From contig CM061067.1 of the NCBI GenBank assembly GCA_030762895.1, positions 52,787,667-52,851,666 of the forward strand: a stretch of DNA of 64,000 bases, in the 5' to 3' direction. Shown piece after piece: positions 36,950-47,276 of this stretch; positions within the stretch are counted from its first letter, which is position 1; each line of letters opens with the position of its first letter. The notes below the pieces were generated by a model, which was not told where the DNA came from, did not search any database, and worked only from the letters and a program-made list of their open reading frames with translations. This DNA is from Sophora flavescens. Its lineage: Eukaryota; Streptophyta; Magnoliopsida; Fabales; Fabaceae. The translations under genes were made by a program, and so were the position numbers.

Positions 36950-37557
36950 TTTCTGCAACATAGCCCTAAAATATAAAACAGTTTCTGCTTCAACGTCATT
37001 TTCTTCTCAGTCATGTCCTCAGAAACTCCAATGGATGCATCTCCTCCCTCACTTGAATTCCTTGATGCTCCATCTAAATCCACAGTCACTTGCTGCCAAA
37101 GCGGAGTGAAAGGGATGACGGGGATGAAATAAAGTGAGGGAATCACATTACGTGATTCACCCAACCTTACCATCCATGTGACGTGATTTACTCAACCTCA
37201 GAAGTTTTTTGACCATTAAGACAGAGACCTTTAAGTCTGGGTATAGGAAGAAATTTCTGCAACATAGCCCTAAAATATAAAACAGTTTCTGCTTCAACGT
37301 CATTTTCTTCTCAGTCATGTCCTCAGAAACTCCAATGGATGCATCTCCTCCCTCACTTGAATTCCTTGATGCTCCATCTGAATCCACAGTCACTTGCTGC
37401 CAAAGCGGAGTGAAATGGATGACGGGGATGAAATAAAGTGAGGGAATCACATTACGTGATTCACCCAACCTTACCATCCATGTGACGTGATTTACTCAAC
37501 CTCAGAAGTTTTTTGACCATTAAGACAGAGACCTTTAAGTCTGGGTATAGGAAGAAA
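36950..37557 (-). repeat. 304-bp tandem duplication with open frames on the minus strand
   Basis: Two nearly identical 304-bp copies (36950-37253 and 37254-37557) differ at only a few positions. Each contains a minus-strand frame starting MVRLGESRNVIPSLYFIPVI and including EGGDASIGVSEDMTEKKMTL. I do not recognise it. It may be a captured host gene fragment; a TATA-like motif lies just upstream on the same strand. Confidence 0.75.
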
Positions 37558-37668
37558 TAACAAAAGTCTCAAATATGATAGAGCCATATTGTGAAGGAAT
37601 AGAAAACGCACGAAATATGGAGGAAAAGAAGAGGGGGTGCATTACAGACTGATACAGAAGAATGGTAC

Positions 37669-37677
37669 TTTATATAG
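37669..37677 (-). promoter_or_regulatory. TATA-like motif on the minus strand
   Basis: CTATATAAAG on the minus strand is followed by a pyrimidine-rich leader and a small ATG frame beginning MALSYLRLLLFLPIPRLKGL. It points into the 304-bp duplication. Promoter activity is inferred only. Confidence 0.3.
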
Positions 37678-37799
37678 AGAAGAGAGACTACCTGATTTTC
37701 TTGAAAACTGATCTATAAACTTAATGCTCATTAAGAGGATTAAGTTACAAGGTGCATGGGTAAGTAGCACAGTAGTCAAAGGAATGAATGTTTTTGCAG

Positions 37800-37995
37800 A
37801 AACTTATACACTTTTAACGTCAGTTGTTTAAGACAACTGGCATTAAAAGTGTTTTTAAATAAAAAATATTTATTTGTAACGTCAGTTGTTTGTAACAACT
37901 GACGTTAAAAATCATTTATTTAACGTCAGTTGTCTTAAACAACTGACGTTAAATAGATGACTTTTAACGTCAGTTGTTACAAACAACTGACGTAA
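37800..37995. repeat. CACTA-2 inner block of subterminal repeats
   Basis: Eight or so copies of the CAACTGACGTTAA motif in both orientations occur here. The block is separated from the outer one by about 1.1 kb that includes the duplicated minus-strand module. Confidence 0.75.
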
Positions 37996-38915
37996 AATGC
38001 TTTTTTAAAGATGATTTTTAATTATAACGTTTACACCCGCTCGCCTTATTCACTTCGCTCTGTACGTCTCTGTTCTTCTCTTTTCATCACACTCACTCTC
38101 ACTCTCACTCTCACTCTGCCCTAATCGCGAGCTCCTCTCCACCGCAACCACCATGAGGGCTTCTTCGCCACCACCGTGAGGTACATTCTTAACCCTAACT
38201 CGTCTTTCCCGCTCAATATTCTTTGCAATAACTTGACATCTCTCTCTCCCCTTCCCGCGCACTAACTCTCCTTGTCCCTCTGCTCTCAGTAACCACATCG
38301 AATGTTGGCCACCACTCGAGCTCCCCTCCCCACCACCACGCGAGCACCTATTTCTGGTGAGTCTTTAGGTCACATTTTTTTATTTTTGGTTTTGAGTGTA
38401 TGTTGAAACTGTAGTCTCTGTAGTTGAAACTTGAAACTGTGAGTTTGAGTTGTTTGGAATGTCTCTATTTCTGGTCGCGGGTTTTGTGTTTTCTCTTGTT
38501 TTTCTTCTGCTATCATGACTTATTTCAAAATGGGAAGAAATTTAGAGTTGCTTGTAGCATGTGACATCAACAATATATTTCTCATTGCTCAACCTGAAAA
38601 TGGTGTAAATTTGAAATAAATTTTAAACGCCTTGCTTGTATATATCATGCTCTCTTGATCGATTCATATGACTGAGTGGTTATAGTACTAGATATAGCAA
38701 TAGTCCTAATATGTGTTGTTGCCTGCTTGATGAGAAGAATGATGTGAGATTACCGTGGAAATTTTGTTTTAGGCAGTTAGTCAAATAAGATATATACATG
38801 GTTGACGGGATTTCAAAAACCAGTTTTCAATTAGGATTTCAAAACTAGTTTTCAATCTCCCGTATTGTCCTTATATTGGATATATGTTTTGTATATCTAC
38901 AGAACCTATCTAGTT

Positions 38916-41900
38916 ATGGATCGTAGTTGGATGGTTTGTAAGCACACTAGTGCTGAGTATTTGAAGAGGGTGGGAGAATTTATAGAATTTGCTCAAAGGA
39001 ATGTTCCTAATAGTAATGGAATGTTCTGTTGTCCTTGTGTCAAGTGTTTGAGTACGAGGAAATGTACGGGTAAGGATATACTTACTCATTTGATTTGTGA
39101 AGGGATTTGCTTGAGTTATACAAGATGGATATGGCATGGTGATGTGTTGTTGAGTAGTACGGAAAGTGTCTCCCAAAGTGAGGACGTTGACGTAGATATG
39201 GAGGATGATCGAGTAGAGGACATGATCCGTGATATTGGACAAGAATCTTTTCATCGAGCTCATGTGTATGATAGGTTGTGCGGTGATGAGGATAAGCCTT
39301 TATATCCAGGGTGTACTACTCATACACGGTTGTCGGCGGTGCTAAAATTGGTTTGTGTGAAGGCGAGAAATGGTTGGACCGATAAAAGCTTCACGGAATT
39401 GCTTGAAGTATTGAACGACTTGCTTCCGGAGGGCAACACATTGCCTGACCATAACTATGAGGCCTAGAAGGTATTGTGTCCAATGGGTATGGAGTATAAG
39501 AAGATACATGCATGCCCCAATGATTGCATATTGTACACCGGTGTTCATGAAGACAATCACGATTGCTCCAAATGTGGGTTATCACGATACAAAGTGAAGG
39601 GTGGTGGTGATGATGATGATATTGATGATGTGAGAAAAAAGGGTCCTCCTGCGAAGGTGTTGTGGTATCTTCCAATAATTCCAAGGTTCAAGCGATTGTT
39701 TGCCAATGCGAAAGATGCGAAGAATCTTAGATGGCATAATGATGAGAGGAAACGTGATGGAGAGGTTCGTCATCCTGCTGATTCTATGCAATGGAAGAAT
39801 ATTGATACTATGTTTCCGGATTTCGCCGATGAGCCAAGAAACCTAAGGCTTGGACTTGCTACGGATGGAATGAATCCTTATGGTAACATGAGTAGTATTC
39901 ATAGTTCATGGCCTGTTCTGTTGATAATTTACAACATGCCCCCTTGGTTGTGCATGAAGCGCAAATACATTATGTTGTCTATGATGATTTCGGGCCCAAA
40001 GCAACCGGGAAATGACTTAGATGTTTATCTAAGTCCCTTGATTGAAGACTTGAAAACGCTGTGGGTGGAAGGTGTTGATGTAGTTGATGGGTATTCTCAT
40101 GAGACTTTCAAGCTTCGTGCCATGTTATTTTGCACCATTGACGACTTTCTAGCATACGGTAACTTGTCCGGATATAGTGTCAAGGGGCATAAAGCATGCC
40201 CTATATGTGAAGAAGGCACATGCTACACTCAGTTGCATCATGGAAGAAGAGGTCGATCGATGTTATATTCGGCAAGTCCAAAAAGAAAAGTAAAGCTGCT
40301 GAGAAAAACATATGGAAGAAGAGGTCGATATTCTTTGATCTTCCATACTGGCGCAAGCTTGATGTCAGACACTGCATTGATGTGATGCATGTGGAGAAAA
40401 ATGTGTGTGATAGTGTGATCGGGACGCTTCTCAACATTCAGGGCAAGACAAAGGATGGTGTGAATGCTCGTCTCGACCTCGTTGCTATGGGTATATGAGA
40501 GCAGTTAGCTCCAGTTGTTGAGGATGGTAAGCGGACTTATTTGCCGCCAGCATGTCATACTTTGTCAAAAAAAGAGAGAGAAAGTTTCTGCGGGTGTCTT
40601 CAGGGCATCAAAGTTCCACATGGTTACTCTTCAAATATGAAGAGGCTTGTCTCTAGTGATCTTAAATTGGTTGGCTTAAAGTCTCATGATTGTCACATCT
40701 TGATGCAACAACTTCTGCCTGTTGCTATTCGTGGTATTGCTCCAAAAAATGTGAGACATGCCATTACTCGGTTGTGCTCATTCTTCAATTCTATATGTAT
40801 CAAAGTCGTTGACCCCCGTATGTTGGATGACTTGGAAGTTGAGGCTGCTACAATCTTGTGCCAATTGGAGATGTATTTTCCTCCTTCCTTTTTCGACATA
40901 ATGGTTCACTTAATTGTTCATTTGGTGAGGGAGATTAGATTATGTGGGCCGGTTTTTCTGACATGGATGTACCCAGTTGACCGCTACATGAAGATCTTGA
41001 AAGGGTACATGAAGAATCCTCATCGTCGGGAAGCATCTATTGTTCAAAGGTATGTTGCAGAAGAAGCTATTGAGTTTTGTTCGGACTACCTTCATAACAC
41101 GGATCCTATAGGGGTTCCTAAGCCTCGCCATGATGAGATAAGATGTCAAGGTAAGGGTACACATGACTTAAGAATTAATAGTAAGGGTCGGGAGGAAGTG
41201 CTTCAAGCACATTTGTATGTATTGAACAACATCGATTCTGTTCAACCTTTCTTATTTGAACATAAAAGAAAAGTCAATCAAGAAAACCCTCGAATGAGTG
41301 AAAGGTGGTTGTTGAACAAGCATAACAAGACTTTCTTACCATGGTTCAAGGAATAAATGCTTAAGGATGGTAGTACTGCTTCTGATGACGTAAGATGGCT
41401 AGCACCTGGGCCTAGCTTCAACGTCATATGTTGGAGCGGATACGACATCAATAACTTTTCCTTTTATATAAAGGGACAAGATAACAAGAGTACCATGCCA
41501 AATAGTGGGGTTATGATCGTTACCGAAGCAATGCACTTCTCTAGTGCAAAGGACACAAAACCCGTTAAAGCACCGACACCTTACTTTGGATATATTGAAG
41601 ATATTTGGGTGCTCGATTACACTAAGCTTACGGTGCCGGTTTTTAAATGTAAGTGGGTTGATAGTAACGGTGGTGTACAAACCGACGGATTGGGGTTCAC
41701 ATTGGTAGACCTCAACAAGTTAGGTCATATAAATGAGCCTTTCATAATGGCTTCCCAAGCAAAACAAGTGTTTTACATCACTGGTCCTTCTAACAAAAGG
41801 TTGTCCGTGGTTCTCCAAGGAAAAAGCACTTATAATGGTAGTGATGAAAATCAAGATTCAAATCTTGATATTCTTGAGACTCCTTCTTTTTCAACAAACA

Positions 41901-41926
41901 TGCCTATTATAATCGAGGAGACATAG
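38916..41926 (+). pseudogene. CACTA-2 tnp2-type transposase, nearly full length but broken
   Basis: The first ATG of the family start MDRSWM is at 38916. An N-terminal transposase-associated domain (PF13963-like, to about 39180) is followed by the tnp2 domain (PF02992, about 39640-40480). Typical blocks are ACPNDCILYTG, GLATDGMNPYGNM, CPICEEGTC, WKKRSIFFDLPYW and DVMHVEKNVCDSVIGTLLNI. DUF4218 (about 40750-41100, with MYPVDRYMKILKGYMKN) and DUF4216 (about 41420-41760) complete it. Breaks are TAG at 39465, TGA at 40496, TAA at 41354 and a frameshift near 40250. The frameshift site lies between two copies of GAAGAAGAGGTCGAT, where roughly 40 family residues are missing. It mobilises the element in intact relatives; this copy cannot. 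Confidence 0.88.
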
Positions 41927-42084
41927 GTGGACGATGTACATGCCACTTGTGATGATCATCACGAAGGGATATTAATATTGGTAGTTTAAACTTAGTATAC
42001 ATTTATTTTTATTTATACATATGTATTTATTTTTAGTTATAACCTATTTTAATAAATATATATTGTTTCTGAACAGGCATACAT

Positions 42085-44959
42085 ATGGATCAGTCGGATG
42101 GCCCACATGCACGGGAGGACACTGTGGGGCCTACGCAGGACCCGATCGCGCCTATGCTTGATTCTAGTGTAAGTTTACATGTTATATACTATCTTTAGTC
42201 CTTCTTTTTAATGTAAGTTTATAATGTTACAACCCTCTATTTTATCATTTTTTTTGTCCATACAAACATCAAAGTTTCAGAGGAAACGGGGTAGAGGAGC
42301 CACGACTTTGAAGAAATTAGAGAAGGCCAGGCAAAGCGGACAAAAGCTTGAGGTTTGCTTTGATGCTAATATAAAGCCCCAGGGACCCCGTGCTAAAGAT
42401 TTTTAAAAGTGGGTGTTTCTACAAGCGAAGCAGCACGTTAGCATCAACTACAATCATTGGAATGACGTTTCACAGAACGTTAAGGATCAGATTTGGGAGG
42501 CTATTACGGTATTTTACCTTTACATTCTTTTGATTTACATTATTAGATAATTATCCGAGTTATAATCCATCCAGTTTTTATGTATTTAATGTGTAGGTAG
42601 CTTGGACTGTGCCAAATGATGAGGATCATCGTACAAAATGTATGAAAATGGCATCAAAGCATTGGAATGGGTTCAAGCATGATCTTACCAGGTACTATGT
42701 ATCTGGGAAGAAGCGGCTTGATAAGATGTTCTCGGATTATCCCTGGATTGATCGGGATACTTGGTATATGTTTGCTAGGAGTCGACAGGATGAAGAATTT
42801 CAGGTTGGTTGGTTAAGTTAATTTTGTATGCTTCTTATAGATCATTTAAATGTATTTACTTATGTGTTTTTGTTTGAATAGGCTAAGGCAGAGAAGGGTA
42901 GGCAGAATCAGGAAGATCATGCTGCTAGGATAGAAAGAGGAGAGGTACCTGAGAGCACACCATTAAGTCCTCTGGGCATCGCTGGATGAGGAGGATGTCC
43001 CGGGGCCCCTGGCCTCATGACAAAGAGGATGTCGGGCACTTTTAAAGTTGATGCCACTCGCGAAGTGGCAGATAAGATTGTAAGTAAATAATTAACTTCA
43101 TTTCAATTGATATTTGTATAGATATTTTTAACACTTTTCACTTGCACGTTTTTTAATTTCTTCATTGTAGATGGATCTTAAAGCACAATGCTCCCAGGGC
43201 TCATTCGTCCCTTCTGGATGGCGGGACGTCTTGATGACTGCTCTAGGCAAGAAAGACCATCCTGGTCGGGTTATCGGTGTTCCTGGGAACGTGACCATCA
43301 AAGAATATTATGGCAAGTCTGCTTCACGAAAGCGGGTCGTCGATGAGGCATCAATTTTGGAATCCATGACTCAGCAGCTCATCTCCAACCCTGCTATTAC
43401 AACGTATCTGATGAAAAACTTGCTATCCAACCCAGAATTCAAGCAGGCGCTTGCTAGAGAGCTTTCCTCCGTCGGTTCATCCCAGGACACCGCAGGACAT
43501 GCCAACCCTTCACATATGAGCACAAAAGAGAGTTATAGTAGGGCACATGTGGAGGACGATGAGTTGGCAGCTAGGGAGCGGGAGTTGGAAGTCCAACGTC
43601 GTGAGCTTGAGTTGGAAATGCAAAGGCGTGAGCTTGAGTTGGACTTCAAACGCCGTGAGCTCGAAATGATAACAAAGGTATGTATTCATTATTAATGTCC
43701 AAATTAGTCAAATAATTACTTGTGTTTTTTTTAATTATCAACAACTTATCTATTTTATTTTTCCTAAATTGAAGGCCAAGTCGACGTTGGTGTCGCTGTC
43801 ACCTGTCACTCGTTTGTTCTCACTTGGTGAGGATTATGCATTTGAGATTTTTGAATGTCCATTGGTGAAGATCAACAGAGGATATTTTCCTTCTGTGGTG
43901 AAGATCTCGGGAACGCCTGTAGAGATAACGTCTGGATGGCCAGCACGGTTTTGAGTCTCTGGTGCATGTAAGTTAATTTTAATTTTATAACTTATTTATT
44001 TTTGGTATTTTTCCATTTAATAATTTATTTTAATTTCAATATATATATTATGTAATTAACATCCACACCTTTTCATATCTTAGGTATCTCCATCGTCTTC
44101 AGCTTGATAAGGGCGTTGCATCAGTTTACGGCTTCTTAGATCCGTCAATCCTTATGCCCCAATTCTTTGCTGGCGATGCATTTAGTAAATACATAGGGAA
44201 CTTGATGGGAGACAATCGGACAAAATTACATCTGGCTCCCTACTGTATGAATAATCATTGGCAGTTGTTCGTACTTCACCCGTCTAGGCATACTGTCATA
44301 TTCTTCTGCTCTCTCCACCAAAACCCGCCACAGGAGGTGGTGGAAGCTGTAAATACGTAAGTAACTAATCTTAAATTTAATTTAAGTTTTAATATCAGTT
44401 GTTTTTAGTTTATTACACACATGATATATGAATGTGTTAATTGACATGATTATTTGTTTATGATAGCGCGCTGAAGGCGAGTAGCATAAGTTGCGCCAAC
44501 GGGAGAAGTAGGACTTCTAAGGCTAAAGGAAATCCTGAATGGATCATCCTCAAGGTTTGGTAGTTTATTTATCAAATAATTAATATTATAATTACTAATT
44601 TATACGTATATTTAACTGACATTGAAATTAATTTTGTTTGTAGTCTCGATTTCAACCTGACGGGTGGTCGTGCGGCTATTATGTGATGCTTCATATGCTG
44701 AACATAGTCTCCGCATCTATTACAGATGGATGGAAGAAGGTAATATTTAAAAAACTTGTTAAATTATATATTATAGTTTTGGTGATGACTTGCGTTAATG
44801 TTATTGTTATTATTTGAACGTGTGTAGGCATTTAACGACCAATCCCCTCTTCAAAAAGATGAGTTTAGAGACTTGAGGATGCACTTAGCAGAATTCTTCT
44901 TCAAGTATGCGACTGAAAAAGGAATTGACAAGATACCTCCGCAATACTTAGATGAATAG
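42085..44959 (+). pseudogene. CACTA-2 second gene: transposon-associated protein with Ulp1/C48-type domain
   Basis: The gene is multi-exon and starts ATGGATCAGTCGG. The early exons encode a basic stretch (RKRGRGATTLKK), then a segment with KHWNGFKHDLTRYYV like other plant En/Spm second genes. Next is a coiled coil of repeated RRELELEMQ heptads (about 43560-43675). The last exons (about 44085-44959) form a Ulp1/C48 peptidase-like fold. His is at 44256 in NNHWQLFVL and Cys at 44671 in DGWSCGYYVM, but the usual Asp position reads FFCSLHQ. Stops are TAA at 42404 and TGA at 42987, both possible C-to-T changes. In active relatives such domains are thought to cleave SUMO-like substrates; the role in transposition is unclear. 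Confidence 0.75.
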
Positions 44960-44996
44960 TTTTTTTGTTAGACTTTAGAAACTAATTAATAACATT

Positions 44997-45054
44997 TATA
45001 TATATATATATATACTTTGATTGGTAATTTTGTTTTTAGACATTAGAGACTAAA

Positions 45055-45101
<47 letters not shown>
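44997..45101. repeat. Two TA microsatellites
   Basis: Runs of alternating TA lie at 44997-45014 and 45057-45101, just beyond the second gene of CACTA-2. Confidence 0.85.
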
Positions 45102-45102
<1 letters not shown>

Positions 45103-45318
45103 TTGTAGATAGTTATGTTTTTCCTATACATGGGTTTTGGTTTTAAGTCCCCCAATTGTTCCTTTGTATATTTCTTCTCTTTTTGTTAATATTGAAATTT
45201 AAGGGTAGTGTTTGCAATTCTGTAATGTGTGTGATATTCTGTGTTACTGGGATATTTACTATGCAAGGATAGCTGAGGGGAGTGATATTTTAAAACCGAA
45301 TTTAAAAAAAAAATCTAT

Positions 45319-45640
45319 TAACGTCAGTTGTATCAAACAACTGACGTTAATAGTATTTTAAAAAATATACAGTATACTATTAACGTCAGTTGTATTAGGA
45401 AACTGACGTTAAAAATAAAACCTTTAACGTCAGTTCTTTAACACAAATGACGTTAGTTTGAACAACATTAACGTCAGTTGTGTTAAAGAACTGACGTTAA
45501 TAGTTTTATATTTAATGTTAGTTGTTTAAACAACTGACGTTAAAATATTAACTATTAACGTCAGCTGTATTTACGTCAGACAATATTCTGACGTATAAAA
45601 TCAATTTTAACTTATGTAAAAAACACTTATTACACTAGTG
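45319..45640. repeat. CACTA-2 right subterminal repeats and TIR
   Basis: Ten or so copies of TTAACGTCAGTTG or its complement, several paired as near-perfect inverted repeats, precede CACTTATTACACTAGTG. Confidence 0.85.
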
Positions 45641-46180
45641 AGCTAAAGTCCATGATCATTTTGAAAAATGAAAAACAAAGTATCCTAGGTCCATAACCTT
45701 CTAGGTTCGGCCTTCAAAGGGTTTATAGGCTAGAAACCTCTAAACTCTCCAATCTCTTAGACTTAGCATCCAAATATCTTATGGAGCTCAAGTCCAGGAT
45801 CATTTTGGAAATCAATAGAAACTTAAACATTCCAATCTCTTAGGCTTAGCATCCAAATATCTTATGGAGCTCAAGTCCATGGTCATTTTGGAAAATAAGA
45901 AATAACACATCCTAGGTTCAATAACATAGAATAAACAAGTTAGAAATACTTAAACTTTCCAATCTCTTAGACTTAGCATCCTTCTATATTAAGGAGCTTT
46001 AGTCCATGATCATTTTCGAAAATGAAACTCAAACATCCTTCTATATTAAGGAGCCTTAGTCCATGATCTTTGTTTGATAACAACTCTTAGGTTTAGAATC
46101 ACAAGGTATTAAGAGTTCTAAATCTATGATCATACTTGGAAAGTTGAAACATAGTATCCTAGGCTTGCTTATACATATTT
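45641..46180. repeat. Tandem repeat array of the solo LTR, part 2
   Basis: This continues the array broken at 36426, with four to five more diverged units containing CTTAGACTTAGCATC and GTCCATGATCATTTT. Confidence 0.75.
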
Positions 46181-47276
46181 TCGGCCATCATAGGAAAACA
46201 AGCTAACAAACCTTTCAATATTTATAGATTTAAGATCAAGGAATAGTTAGAAACTCAAACACATGATCATATTCCAAAAGTTGAAGCAAAAACCTCCTAG
46301 GCCACATATACTTAGCATTCGGCCTTCATAGGAAGAGATAGGTAGAGATTTTTGTTTTACACAACCTCTTAGTATGTGAAAATATAAGTTAATACAAGAC
46401 TATAGAAAGTGGTTTCAACTCAAAAGAAGTTTTCTGCCATTTTAGAGAGAATTTAGAAGTTTAAAGTATATAAAGAACACATGAAGCAAACAAAGAAATA
46501 AAATATGAAACTTGAAAAAAGATTCATATGAGAGCATTACCCTTAGTATAAGGAAGAACTTTAATGAAGAACTCAAGTGGAAAAGACTAATAAAAATGGA
46601 AGCTTTAAGTGTTAGAAACTTAAAAATAAGAAAGTGAAGAAGTAGGAAAGTGATGAAGAGAAAATGAAATGGGTATTTATAGAGGGAGAGGGGAGTGGGA
46701 CGTCCAAGAGGAGAGAGGAAAGAGCTTGGAGAGAAAGTTTGGTCTTATGCCTTGTTTGGTTGAAGAGGAAAGAGAAAAATAGGTTTTTAGAATATAATAT
46801 GTTTAATTCAAAAAGTGTCATCATGACCACTTTTTAGGATGTGACTTAGGTCATCCCCCTATTAAGTCACCTCACTCTCACATGTCACCTCATCACTTTT
46901 GTGCTCCCTACTCTGCTCCATTGCGTATCCGGTTTAAGTTTCCGATCTTATTTCGCCCGGAATAAATATTATATTTTATTTATGAACTCGAATTTTCGAA
47001 ACTTTACAATATCATACAAAACATCACAAAAACAATAACCATTTCGTTCACGGTTCAAAATTAGGTTTTCTGCTCAGTAAACTTATACCGGCAGTGAAAA
47101 CGCAGACCGACTTTCGTCTGAATTTTCAACTGAAAATTTTACTGTAACCATATACCATAAAGTAGACTATGAGTATGATTTTATTTTAATCAAAAACACT
47201 TTCTAACTCTCAAATTAAAATATAATTAATTATATTTTAACCGGTTGAACAACATAATTAAAATTAGGCTGTTACA

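Larger units (their letters stand above)
36427..45640 (+). mobile_element. CACTA (En/Spm-type) DNA transposon 2
   Basis: The TIR is CACTAGTGCAATAAGTG on the left and CACTTATTACACTAGTG on the right. The flanking triplet agc is identical on both sides (36424-36426 and 45641-45643), a perfect 3-bp TSD. Subterminal copies of CAACTGACGTTAA and TTAACGTCAGTTG are dense at both ends. Removing the element restores an unbroken tandem-repeat unit reading TATTAAGGAGCTAAAGTCC. It carries a tnp2 gene (38916-41926) and a second gene with a Ulp1/C48 domain (42085-44959). Both are full in layout but interrupted by stops and, in tnp2, by an internal deletion. Confidence 0.92.
34420..47276 (-). mobile_element. 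Solo LTR of a related gypsy family, split by CACTA-2
   Basis: The ends TGAGACACC and GGCTGTTACA are flanked by atcac (34415-34419) and accac (47277-47281), a 5-bp TSD with one transition. Without CACTA-2 it is about 3.64 kb and has no gag or pol. Its last part (46850-47276) shares motifs such as TTAGGTTTTCTG and CAGTGAAAACGC with the host LTR, so the two families are related. It inserted inside the 3' LTR of the 34104-56287 element. Confidence 0.75.
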
